From Euryarchaeota archaeon UBA105 (GTDB lineage: Archaea; Thermoplasmatota; Poseidoniia; Poseidoniales; Thalassarchaeaceae), in assembly GCA_002496905.1 (NCBI GenBank), contig DALV01000096.1, positions 1 to 11,494 of the forward strand: a DNA stretch of 11,494 nt, written 5' to 3'. A program made the position numbers and the translations under genes. Below, one piece after another: positions 5,677-11,494 of the stretch (position 1 is its first letter; every line of letters starts with the position of its first letter). The notes beneath the pieces were generated by a model that saw only the letters and a list, made by a program, of their open reading frames with translations, did not search any database and was not told the DNA's origin.

Positions 5677-6630
5677 ATGGCGACCATCGATTTAGAGAGT
5701 CATTTTCTTGCTGCGACCGAAGCCGCTGCGATTGCAGCCGCTGCATGGCGAGGAAAGGGAGACGGTAAAGCCGCTGATGGTGCAGCGGTAGAAGCCATGA
5801 GGGCCATCTTTGACCAGGTTCCATTCGATGGTAGGGTTGCTATCGGAGAAGGAGAGCGAGATGATGCTCCGATGTTATGGATTGGAGAACCTCTGGGTTC
5901 TATGCAAGGTAACTCGGATGCGCCCTCAATCGATATTGCAGTAGATCCTCTCGAATGCACCAATCACGTGGCACATGACTTACCGAATGCAATGGCAGTA
6001 CTTGCTGCAGCACCACGTGGCACTCTACTTCATGCACCTGATTGTTACATGAACAAAATCGCAGGCTCCGCAGAATTAGAAGGTGAAATTAGCCTCGATG
6101 CTTCTACCTCCTACAATGTTGAAGCTGCTGCCTCGGCCTTGGGAAAGAAGGAGTCTGAACTCAATATCGTCGTTATGGATAGGCCTCGACATGAGAAACT
6201 GATTTCAGAATTGAATCAACATAATGTGAACATTGTATTGATTGGGGATGGAGATGTCTCAGCGGCGCTCAATGCTGCTGATCCTAAATCGGAAATCGAT
6301 ATGCTGATGGGAATCGGAGCCGCTCCAGAAGGAGTAATCACAGCCACTGCATTGAGGGGTTTAGGCGCCCCGTTTGAAGGTCGACTTGTGTTCAAGAATG
6401 AAGGGCACAGGGAGCGCGCTGAAGCGATGATTGATGGTGATATAGAGAGGCTTTGGGGCAGAGATGAACTCTGTGCTAGCGAAGATGCAGTATTCATCGG
6501 CACTGGGGTTTGCCCGGGTAGGACCTTTGGAGTTGAAGAATTATCAGATGGCCGATTTTCAGTTCAATCAGAGGTTATTGATGTAGCATCTGGCGGTCAT
6601 AAATTCGTTGATAACATTCGCTCAGCATGA
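5677..6630 (+). CDS. glpX: Fructose-1,6-bisphosphatase class II (GlpX family)
   Basis: This 317-residue enzyme removes the 1-phosphate from fructose-1,6-bisphosphate to give fructose-6-phosphate in gluconeogenesis; some homologues also act on sedoheptulose-1,7-bisphosphate. GlpX features are in order: TEAAAIAAAAWRGKGDGKAAD (14-34), IGEGERDDAPML (56-67, metal-binding Glu), DIAVDPLE (86-93), LHAPDCYMNKIA (118-129), IGDGDV near 190 and GAAPEG near 218 with the conserved Glu. The metal-site motif normally reads DPLEGT, but here the Gly is Cys (DPLECT, Cys94), an odd change at a very conserved position. A GAGG SD at 5668-5671 lies 5 bp before the ATG. It follows moaC closely and precedes the aldolase that makes its substrate. 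Confidence 0.93.
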   Translation: MATIDLESHFLAATEAAAIAAAAWRGKGDGKAADGAAVEAMRAIFDQVPFDGRVAIGEGERDDAPMLWIGEPLGSMQGNSDAPSIDIAVDPLECTNHVAHDLPNAMAVLAAAPRGTLLHAPDCYMNKIAGSAELEGEISLDASTSYNVEAAASALGKKESELNIVVMDRPRHEKLISELNQHNVNIVLIGDGDVSAALNAADPKSEIDMLMGIGAAPEGVITATALRGLGAPFEGRLVFKNEGHRERAEAMIDGDIERLWGRDELCASEDAVFIGTGVCPGRTFGVEELSDGRFSVQSEVIDVASGGHKFVDNIRSA

Positions 6631-6640
6631 ATCAAATTCC

Positions 6641-6651
6641 ATACTTTACGA
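6641..6651 (+). promoter_or_regulatory. Possible internal TATA box for the aldolase gene
   Basis: ATACTTTACG lies in the 69-bp gap after the FBPase gene. A start site about 25 bp downstream would give a leader of about 30 nt that contains the SD GAGGT at 6689-6693, 6 bp before the ATG. The T-rich TCTTTTCCT at about 6661-6669 could instead act as a weak archaeal terminator for the upstream gene. Confidence 0.3.
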
Positions 6652-6699
6652 GCAAAGGATTCTTTTCCTAATCCCACCACGTCCGGCTGAGGTTCACAT

Positions 6700-7710
6700 A
6701 TGGACACCGAACTACTTGAGAAAACAGCGAGAGAACTTGTAGCACCTGGTAGAGGAATTCTCGCCGCGGATGAGAGCAATGGAACAATGTCAAACAGACT
6801 AGAGGCAGTAGGGGTAGAACCTTCTCCTGAAACCCGTCGAGCTTACCGTTCAAACATATTCGCTACACCAGAATATGAATCTGCAATTAGTGGTGTTATT
6901 CTATTTGATGAGACAATTCGTCAGACTATGGACGACGGTACACCAATCCCTGAATATCTCGCAAGTAGAGGAGTTCACCCGGGAATAAAAGTAGATACAG
7001 GAGCTAAGGAATTGGCTCATCATTCAGGTGAAAAGGTCACAGAAGGATTAGATGGGCTACGGGAAAGGTGCATGGAATACTTCGCTTTGGGTGCTAGATT
7101 TGCAAAATGGCGAGCAGTAATCAGAATTGGAGATAGAATGCCTAGTGATGCAAATATTTCCACCAATGCCCATGCCCTTGCAAGATACGCTGCTATCTGT
7201 CAAGAACAGGGTTTGGTTCCAATCATCGAGCCGGAAGTATTGATGGACGGCGATCACGATTCACAAACATGCTTCGAGGTCACTGCAAGAATTCTCGACG
7301 CTACATTTGCAGAGTGTGAAATTCAGGGTGTTCATATTCCTGGGGCTTTACTCAAACCGAACATGGTCTTACCCGGCAAATCCTGCGAAGACCAAGGAAC
7401 TCGCGAAAAAGCAGCACAGATGACTGTGGATTGCCTGACGGCACACGTTCCACATGAACTTCCAGGTATTGTCTTTCTTTCAGGAGGTCAGTCGGACGAG
7501 GATGCAACAGCACATCTCAATTTGATGAATAGTATGGCTGTCAAACACCCTTGGCAATTATCCTACTCTTATGGTAGGGCACTACTGGCACACGCTTTGC
7601 AAACATGGGCAAGCGGTTCTAATGAAGAGAGTCAGAATGCATTTGCTCATCGAGCGGCAATGAATAGTCTAGCTCGTAGCGGCGAATGGTCTACAGAATT
7701 AGAAGCTTAA
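6700..7710 (+). CDS. Fructose-bisphosphate aldolase class I, bacterial/eukaryotic type
   Basis: This 336-residue enzyme reversibly joins dihydroxyacetone phosphate and glyceraldehyde-3-phosphate to fructose-1,6-bisphosphate through a lysine Schiff base. Motifs match the animal/bacterial class I family: GRGILAADESNGT (17-29, Asp24), SGVILFDETI (64-73), GIKVDTG (95-101, Lys97), FAKWRAV (134-140, Lys136), PIIEPEVLMDGDH (174-186, Glu177 and Glu179), GALLKPNM (215-222, Schiff-base Lys219), FLSGGQS (259-265) and SYGRAL (290-295, Arg293). It is slightly shorter than rabbit aldolase and lacks the C-terminal tyrosine tail. Most archaea use a different, DhnA-like class I aldolase or the bifunctional FBP aldolase/phosphatase, so this form suggests acquisition from bacteria. 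Its position after FBPase makes a gluconeogenic pair. A GAGGT SD supports the ATG at 6700. It converges with the next gene across 17 bp. Confidence 0.95.
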   Translation: MDTELLEKTARELVAPGRGILAADESNGTMSNRLEAVGVEPSPETRRAYRSNIFATPEYESAISGVILFDETIRQTMDDGTPIPEYLASRGVHPGIKVDTGAKELAHHSGEKVTEGLDGLRERCMEYFALGARFAKWRAVIRIGDRMPSDANISTNAHALARYAAICQEQGLVPIIEPEVLMDGDHDSQTCFEVTARILDATFAECEIQGVHIPGALLKPNMVLPGKSCEDQGTREKAAQMTVDCLTAHVPHELPGIVFLSGGQSDEDATAHLNLMNSMAVKHPWQLSYSYGRALLAHALQTWASGSNEESQNAFAHRAAMNSLARSGEWSTELEA

Positions 7711-7727
7711 TCGTAAAGACTTGAGTT

Positions 7728-7982
7728 TCAATTCTCGCCGTCTAGGACTCCGGGTCTCAATGTCCATACACAGATTTCGTAGCGGCCGGAGAGTGCACCG
7801 CCGCGCTTTGTTGTTGCTACCTTGAGTATGTCCTTGTCCTTTGAGAGAACGTTACCGAGTTGTTGAGGGGTTGTTCCATGTCTCATTGTTGAGTTCACGT
7901 GTTCGAGGATTTCTGTGGTATTTGCCTCTCCTCGGACGTTTAGGAATTTCTTTATTTTCTGTCTTAGTCTTGTTGTGCGCAT
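7728..7982 (-). CDS. Small winged-helix domain protein (downstream paralogue)
   Basis: An 84-residue basic protein that consists of little more than one winged helix-turn-helix domain. Helix 1 is LRQKIKKFLN (6-15), helix 2 TTEILEHVN (22-30), the recognition-like helix TTPQQLGNVLSKD (37-49), and the wing ILKVATTKRGG to YEICVW (52-73). It aligns along its length with the protein encoded just upstream (7985-8263), sharing LR..I.K.L, NT.EI, the N-x-L at the end of helix 3 and the basic GTVRKSG/ATTKRGG wing, so the two arose by tandem duplication. GGAGAG lies about 8-9 bp before the ATG, and only 2 bp separate it from the upstream stop, so the two are co-translated. DNA or RNA binding is inferred; no specific family is recognised. 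Confidence 0.75.
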   Translation of the reverse strand: MRTTRLRQKIKKFLNVRGEANTTEILEHVNSTMRHGTTPQQLGNVLSKDKDILKVATTKRGGALSGRYEICVWTLRPGVLDGEN

Positions 7983-7984
7983 TA

Positions 7985-8263
7985 TTATCTCTCCTTGTTT
8001 TTCCCGGACTCTTTTCTCTCGTGATGTTCAACCCAACCATTTGATGCCCATTCCGATACAGGCGATTCGGCTCTTCTCATGCCGCTCTTTCGAACAGTAC
8101 CTATTCGGGTGATCTGATCATCCGATTCCAGTATGTTAGTTATGTCCGAGGGGCTGTTTGCAGAATCTATCTGGTTAGCAAGCCAAGCAGAAATCTCGAT
8201 TGTATTTCGCGGTCGCTCAGAGAGGTATTTCCGAATCAGTTCACGCAAGTTCCGCGAGCCCAT
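7985..8263 (-). CDS. Small winged-helix domain protein (upstream paralogue)
   Basis: A 92-residue protein with the same plan as its downstream neighbour: helix 1 LRELIRKYLS (6-15), helix 2 TIEISAWLANQ (21-31), helix 3 SPSDITNILESD (37-48), wing ITRIGTVRKSG to EWASNGW (51-77), then a charged tail HHERKESGKNKER (80-92) absent from the paralogue. It is the first gene of a two-gene operon and is divergent from the large winged-helix protein at 8523 across a repeat-rich region. GGAGG at 8275-8279 lies 11 bp before the ATG, slightly far but usable, and a TATA-like TTATATC on the minus strand lies near 8335. A transcription factor or accessory nucleic-acid-binding role is inferred from the fold only. 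Confidence 0.75.
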   Translation of the reverse strand: MGSRNLRELIRKYLSERPRNTIEISAWLANQIDSANSPSDITNILESDDQITRIGTVRKSGMRRAESPVSEWASNGWVEHHERKESGKNKER

Positions 8264-8328
8264 TTCTTCCTATTCCTCCGAGTCAAACGCACCGCATATC
8301 GAGTCCGTTACCGACAGGACGGCAGACG

Positions 8329-8340
8329 TTGATATAACAG
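8329..8340 (-). promoter_or_regulatory. Putative TATA box of the small winged-helix operon
   Basis: On the minus strand the sequence reads CTGTTATATCAAC, centred near 8335. A start site about 25 bp downstream would give a leader of about 45 nt containing the GGAGG at 8275-8279. Confidence 0.35.
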
Positions 8341-8419
8341 TTCTGCACCTTACAGGGTCACTTAGTTACAAATAGTTGCACAGAAGTGACCAAATTTCAC
8401 AACCAAAGTCGGTGCAGAA
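8341..8419. repeat. Nested inverted repeats in the divergent intergenic region
   Basis: Two perfect inverted repeats are nested. The outer arms are TTCTGCACC (8341-8349) and GGTGCAGAA (8411-8419), 9 bp. The inner arms are GGTCACTT (8356-8363) and AAGTGACC (8384-8391), 8 bp, around a 20-base loop. In RNA this would form a two-step stem-loop; in DNA it could be a composite operator. The inner loop carries two TAGTTRCA boxes. Confidence 0.5.
8363..8380 (+). promoter_or_regulatory. Tandem boxes TAGTTACA and TAGTTGCA, 10-bp period
   Basis: TAGTTACA (8363-8370) and TAGTTGCA (8373-8380) are in direct repeat with a spacing of exactly 10 bp, one helical turn, so a regulator would contact the same DNA face twice. 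The same box occurs inverted at 8450-8467. Confidence 0.45.
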
Positions 8420-8449
8420 ATGAAAGTGTTAATTTTTCCATAAGAAATG

Positions 8450-8467
8450 TGTAACAAAATGTAACTA
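8450..8467 (-). promoter_or_regulatory. Inverted pair of the same boxes next to the TATA box of the large gene
   Basis: On the plus strand TGTAACAA (8450-8457) and TGTAACTA (8460-8467) are again 10 bp apart. Read on the minus strand they are TTGTTACA and TAGTTACA, the latter identical to the box at 8363. The pair ends 6 bp before the TATA-like sequence of the 872-residue protein gene, where archaeal regulators commonly bind. Confidence 0.5.
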
Positions 8468-8483
8468 AAAAGAATAATTTAAG
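8468..8483 (+). promoter_or_regulatory. BRE/TATA element of the large winged-helix gene
   Basis: An A-rich stretch (AAAAAGA, BRE-like) is followed by ATAATTTAAG, centred near 8478. Transcription would start near 8504, giving a short leader with the SD at 8509-8516. Confidence 0.5.
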
Positions 8484-8508
8484 TAGGACAGTCTAACTAA
8501 TTGAATTA

Positions 8509-8516
8509 GGAGAGGG
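8509..8516 (+). promoter_or_regulatory. Shine-Dalgarno GGAGAGGG before a GTG start
   Basis: This strong purine-rich site lies 6 bp before GTG at 8523-8525 and fixes that GTG as the start of the 872-residue protein. Confidence 0.6.
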
Positions 8517-8522
8517 CAATTA

Positions 8523-11141
8523 GTGTCGGATGAACTGCAAATCACCAATTCTTCATCCGATCCGTTTACTCTCAAGAGAATTCGTAGTGCACACCGTCGT
8601 CGATTACTAGATCGATTAACCGACGGGGGCACAACAGTAAGTGTCCTAGCTCGCGATACGGGATTGAGAATTCCTCACGCTTCTGCTGAACTTAGAAGAA
8701 TGAGAAATGATGGACTGGTCGCCAGCGACCAGGTAGCCGGAGCACGTGGCGCACGACTACACCTTACGCAATCTGGTTGGGAAGCAATACGTTCTGATGA
8801 GTTGGCTAGGGCAGTTGAGGTGCTACCATTACCCACTCCTTCAAACAAATACTGCTTGCTTGCTAGAGACGGGCCAAATATTCTGTTGGGGCTTCTTGCC
8901 CCGATAGACACTCCACTTGTTCTTATCCCAGATCGCCCTACAAGAGGTTCTGGTACAGAAGGGGACTCCACAGGAAACGAAGGGGTCTCGTGGATTTGGG
9001 CGGTCTTGAGAGAGAGAGGTCCAAGATGGTTTAATCTGAACAATATGGAAATGCTACCGAACCCCCCTTCGAGTCATGACCCAGAAACCATTTCTTCCTA
9101 TGTAGGAGAAAATCACACACTTGGAATTGTAAGAGCCCGTTTAGTCGATTCAGATAGGCCGGTAGCATTGGCCCCAGGAATCTGGTTTGAATATCCGTCA
9201 CGTCGTCCAGACCCACCTCTGCCAGAAGCTAGCCACCATCGAGGGGCATGGATTCTGGGTAATTGCCATAATCAATCCCCAGATATTCGACCAAAAGATC
9301 CGGTATCTGCAATTATGGAAGAAAGGTTACCAAAGAGCATGCTACTACGAACTGCTAGAGCTAATGCGCTAGTAATCGCGGATTTAGGAGGATTAGACAC
9401 CGTTGGCCAGAATTTTCCAATTTCCTGTTTAGATTCATGGATAACTCGAGCCCATCCAAGATTGTCCCCTTCTGAAAGGCGACGAAGGCTCAATAGTCTG
9501 AGAGAACGCCTGACTTCAACACGAAGGGTGAGGACTGAAGAATCTACATGGAGGCGCTTTAGGAAGGATTGGAAGGATGCGACATTTTCCACAGAAGAAA
9601 GCGGATTGAGATTGTTTGATACTCGTGGTTTAGCGGCTACGGCAATAACTTCGTTAATTGAATGGGCAGTGTCCGAACAGAATCGACCTCCATTGGTTTT
9701 AGAGATCCCGGATACAATTCCGGATGATGTCCTTAGTGCTGTGATTTCTCATCCTAAATTGAGATTAACACTTTCATCTCAACTGCGCCAACCGCTAGAA
9801 ATTTTTGATGAACTTATTGTTGACCCACTAAGACCTCTTCCTTGGCTAAGACTTCGCACTCTTGGTGGTAGAGATATGCCGGTACGATTGGTAGACCCCG
9901 TACCGACAGCACCAGAAGTAACTGAGGATGATGAGGCAGCGCCTTCCCCATGGACAATCTTGGGTTTAGATAATGAAGATATTTCTAGCAATTTAGTTGA
10001 CTCATCAATGATTGGTTCAGCAATCGCACAGTTCCCTGAAGGAAATGAAGACTGGTCAAACATGATGGAGGCAAGTTATCCAATAGCCGCTTGGATAGCA
10101 TCTCCCCCAAAGACACGCTGGCATCGTTGGCAGAGATTACGTTCTAGGCTTGATTCTGAATGGATTGCCTTACTAGATTTGGAATATTTACCTCTTGAAA
10201 GACTTGCCGAAGTTGCCGACGAAGCACCTCCAAGGGTGTTGGAAATTTTTGCTGAGAAACTTCGCTTACTTCTACACAATGATTCCGAAATAGGCCTCCG
10301 TACCCGGCCCGCCACTGATCCTGCAAATGCATCTCCAGGGGCGTCTTGGGTTGCAGCCCAACTTCTGAGCAATGCTGCTTGGTTACCCGAAGATATGCAA
10401 GAAGATCTAATTCGATGGGCTTTGGAGGCTTGGCTTGTCCATCCACCTAGTAATTCTCTAGCCGCACTTCGATCTGTTGATTGGATTTACAATAGCCAAC
10501 AGGTGGATGTGGCAAATTATGGTCCAGTGTTACAAGGAATTCTGAGAAGGGCTAACGATTTCCCGATTGACCACGACCTCAAGATTTGGTCTTTATTGGT
10601 TGAAAGAATTCGTAACTCCAAACAACTGCAGATAGAAGAATTGGAGGCAATTATTGCCAATTTGCCATTAGACTGGTGGGCATTATTGGCTCCTGAGCTA
10701 TTGACTAATCTTCTATCCGATGAATCTTCTTTGGATTGGTTGTTTGATAATCCAATACCTTGGAGTGCAGCAATCTTGAGGCCAAAGGGGGAGCCTAGTA
10801 CTGCACCTGGATTAGAAGACAAGCATCATCCTGGTTGTAGTCCTGAAATTCGTAACTCGCTTGCTAGAAGGCTGAGGTCAAGGAGTGAACGAGGAACTTT
10901 ACCAGAAAGTGCCGCTCCACTTCTTGACCTAATGGAATCCCTTGATACGGTTCTTGAAGGAACTTCACCAAGTACCGGTAGAACCCACCCAATGGTAGGT
11001 TGGTTGGCCCAACCAATAGAGAAATGGCCACCAATTAGCAATGAGGTAGCAATGCAAGGTGATTCACAAATCGCAGAGAGAATCATATTGCGAACTTCAG
11101 GCTACCATGAGGGATTGTCTAGTGAGCAAAGTCAATTATGA
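8523..11141 (+). CDS. Large protein (872 aa) with N-terminal winged helix, function unknown
   Basis: The N-terminus is a winged helix-turn-helix of the MarR/ArsR-like type: helices at about 17-34 (LKRIRSAHRRRLLDRLT), 39-47 (VSVLARDTG) and 51-63 (PHASAELRRMRND), then the wing GLVASDQVAGARGARLHLT (64-82) and a closing helix. The remaining nearly 780 residues match nothing I recognise. About 105-330 looks alpha/beta and proline-rich; 315-345 is a very basic stretch (SERRRRLNSLRERL); about 500-870 is mostly helical and tryptophan-rich, suggesting helical repeats or a scaffold. No Walker A motif, nuclease motif, metal cluster or membrane span is seen. It is cytosolic by default. GTG start is set by a strong SD. 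It is divergent from two small winged-helix genes and shares box-like repeats with them, so it may regulate itself and them. It is not a standard-length repressor; a sensor or multi-subunit scaffold is possible. Confidence 0.85.
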   Translation: MSDELQITNSSSDPFTLKRIRSAHRRRLLDRLTDGGTTVSVLARDTGLRIPHASAELRRMRNDGLVASDQVAGARGARLHLTQSGWEAIRSDELARAVEVLPLPTPSNKYCLLARDGPNILLGLLAPIDTPLVLIPDRPTRGSGTEGDSTGNEGVSWIWAVLRERGPRWFNLNNMEMLPNPPSSHDPETISSYVGENHTLGIVRARLVDSDRPVALAPGIWFEYPSRRPDPPLPEASHHRGAWILGNCHNQSPDIRPKDPVSAIMEERLPKSMLLRTARANALVIADLGGLDTVGQNFPISCLDSWITRAHPRLSPSERRRRLNSLRERLTSTRRVRTEESTWRRFRKDWKDATFSTEESGLRLFDTRGLAATAITSLIEWAVSEQNRPPLVLEIPDTIPDDVLSAVISHPKLRLTLSSQLRQPLEIFDELIVDPLRPLPWLRLRTLGGRDMPVRLVDPVPTAPEVTEDDEAAPSPWTILGLDNEDISSNLVDSSMIGSAIAQFPEGNEDWSNMMEASYPIAAWIASPPKTRWHRWQRLRSRLDSEWIALLDLEYLPLERLAEVADEAPPRVLEIFAEKLRLLLHNDSEIGLRTRPATDPANASPGASWVAAQLLSNAAWLPEDMQEDLIRWALEAWLVHPPSNSLAALRSVDWIYNSQQVDVANYGPVLQGILRRANDFPIDHDLKIWSLLVERIRNSKQLQIEELEAIIANLPLDWWALLAPELLTNLLSDESSLDWLFDNPIPWSAAILRPKGEPSTAPGLEDKHHPGCSPEIRNSLARRLRSRSERGTLPESAAPLLDLMESLDTVLEGTSPSTGRTHPMVGWLAQPIEKWPPISNEVAMQGDSQIAERIILRTSGYHEGLSSEQSQL

Positions 11142-11163
11142 TTGAAATTACAATAAATATCTA

Positions 11164-11190
11164 AAAATCAGTCAATTTCATGACTTTTTC
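11164..11190 (+). terminator. Hairpin plus T-tract downstream of the large gene
   Basis: GTCA (11171-11174) and TGAC (11181-11184) form a short hairpin with loop ATTTCA, followed directly by TTTTTC; an A-tract at 11164-11168 could extend the stem. It lies 23 bp after the stop of the 872-residue gene. The stem is short, but archaeal termination needs mainly the U-run. Confidence 0.5.
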
Positions 11191-11204
11191 CTTCTAATTT
11201 CTAT

Positions 11205-11494
11205 GCGAGGGGTTCATCAAGGGACCCCATGACCCATTGATGCCCGACCGGCAACACCATGCCGACGAAAGCCCCACGCCGGAGTTAGTAGGATGAATCA
11301 TGGTACCACGGAACGGGATTTGCCGTATGTCGAAGACCGACGTGACCCACTGCTGGGGAATGATCGTCGGTGCAAAACATGCGGTCGGATTGTGATGGGT
11401 CCCCGGACGACCGAGAACGGAAGAGACCGGAATGACTTACGGGACAACCCCACAGTCCAACAGACGTCCCGGGGTGGGTCAGGTGCCCGAGCAT
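11205..11494 (+). ncRNA. Structured non-coding RNA candidate with kink-turn, possibly RNase P RNA; runs to the window edge
   Basis: This last stretch carries no credible gene, yet it is visibly GC-rich in an AT-leaning region and full of possible helices. A 7-bp stem ACCGACG/CGTCGGT (11336-11342/11365-11371) encloses a canonical kink-turn: TGA (11343-11345) faces AATGAT (11359-11364), giving tandem G-A pairs and a U-U pair, next to a CCC/GGG stem. L7Ae-bound kink-turns are known in the P12 region of archaeal RNase P RNA. Other helices are CGGTCG/CGACCG (11382-11387/11408-11413) and a closing TGACCCA/TGGGTCA (11230-11236/11475-11481). GACGAAAGCCCC (11264-11275), TGCAAAAC after the kink-turn stem, GGAATGAC and ACAGAC loosely resemble RNase P conserved regions I, III, IV and V. 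However, the conserved bulged U in region I is absent and P4 does not pair cleanly, so the family is uncertain. No SRP RNA helix 8 motif is seen. Ends are approximate. Confidence 0.5.

Noticed and set aside
5399..5963. Minus-strand frames opposite moaC and the FBPase gene
   Set aside because: They are antisense to genes with complete family motifs and have no own RBS or recognisable domain.
7841..8112. Overlapping plus-strand frames of 65-67 codons
   Set aside because: They are antisense shadows of the two small winged-helix genes, which have RBSs, tight operon spacing and mutual similarity.
8341..8467. CRISPR array or mobile-element ends
   Set aside because: The repeats are too short, there are only two per orientation, the spacing is 10 bp, and no transposase or target duplication is present; a regulatory role fits better.
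8675..11086. Several minus-strand frames of 60-120 codons
   Set aside because: They lie fully inside the 872-residue gene, have serine/proline/arginine-rich shadow-like composition and no start signals.
11285..11494. Open frame of 69 codons on the minus strand
   Set aside because: It lies inside the GC-rich structured region, has no RBS, low-complexity His/Ser/Gly-rich content and no domain; the kink-turn and helices fit an RNA on the plus strand better.
11205..11494. Signal recognition particle 7S RNA
   Set aside because: The helix 8 signature with GGAAG followed by AGCAGCC is not found on either strand; only an isolated GGAAG occurs near 11419.

Overview
The window looks like a piece of a planktonic, probably marine, archaeal chromosome, most likely Thermoplasmatota of the Marine Group II/III (Poseidoniia) type. 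This rests on gene content and style: TATA-like boxes about 25 bp before several start codons (some apparently leaderless), other genes with purine-rich Shine-Dalgarno (SD) sites, GTG and TTG starts, tiny winged-helix proteins, and an archaeal mix of MoaC/MoaE, GlpX-type FBPase and an adjacent ferredoxin/flavoprotein pair. No rRNA or universal marker gene is present, so the lineage is an inference.

Layout. Positions 1-113 (minus) hold the first 37 codons of a gene running off the left edge. 187-1044 (minus) is a crotonase-fold enoyl-CoA hydratase/isomerase. 1142-1894 (minus) and 1934-3028 (plus) are divergent multi-pass membrane proteins of unknown function. 3071-3493 (plus) is moaE and 5193-5651 (plus) is moaC. 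Between them, on the opposite strand, lies a two-gene operon of a 2[4Fe-4S] ferredoxin (4837-5139) and a CrtI/amine-oxidase-like FAD flavoprotein (3490-4833). moaC is followed on the same strand by a class II fructose-1,6-bisphosphatase (5677-6630) and a class I fructose-bisphosphate aldolase of the bacterial/eukaryotic type (6700-7710). Then come two tandem, paralogous small winged-helix proteins on the minus strand (7728-7982, 7985-8263), a 259-bp divergent regulatory region, and an 872-residue protein with an N-terminal winged helix (8523-11141, plus). The right end (about 11205-11494) has no gene but is GC-rich and full of possible helices, including a good kink-turn. It is probably a structured non-coding RNA; RNase P RNA is the best named guess, but several conserved positions do not fit.

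How the genes work together. MoaC and MoaE act in molybdopterin (Moco) synthesis. Aldolase and FBPase catalyse consecutive gluconeogenic steps (triose phosphates to fructose-1,6-bisphosphate to fructose-6-phosphate). The ferredoxin is the likely electron donor of the flavoprotein. The most intriguing part is the 7.7-11.2 kb block: three winged-helix genes arranged divergently around an intergenic region with nested inverted repeats and four copies of a TAGTTRCA-like box, each pair spaced exactly 10 bp. This looks like a self-regulated module of unknown purpose. A second regulatory hint is a pair of perfect palindromes with the same GTA spacer, one at each end of the crotonase gene.
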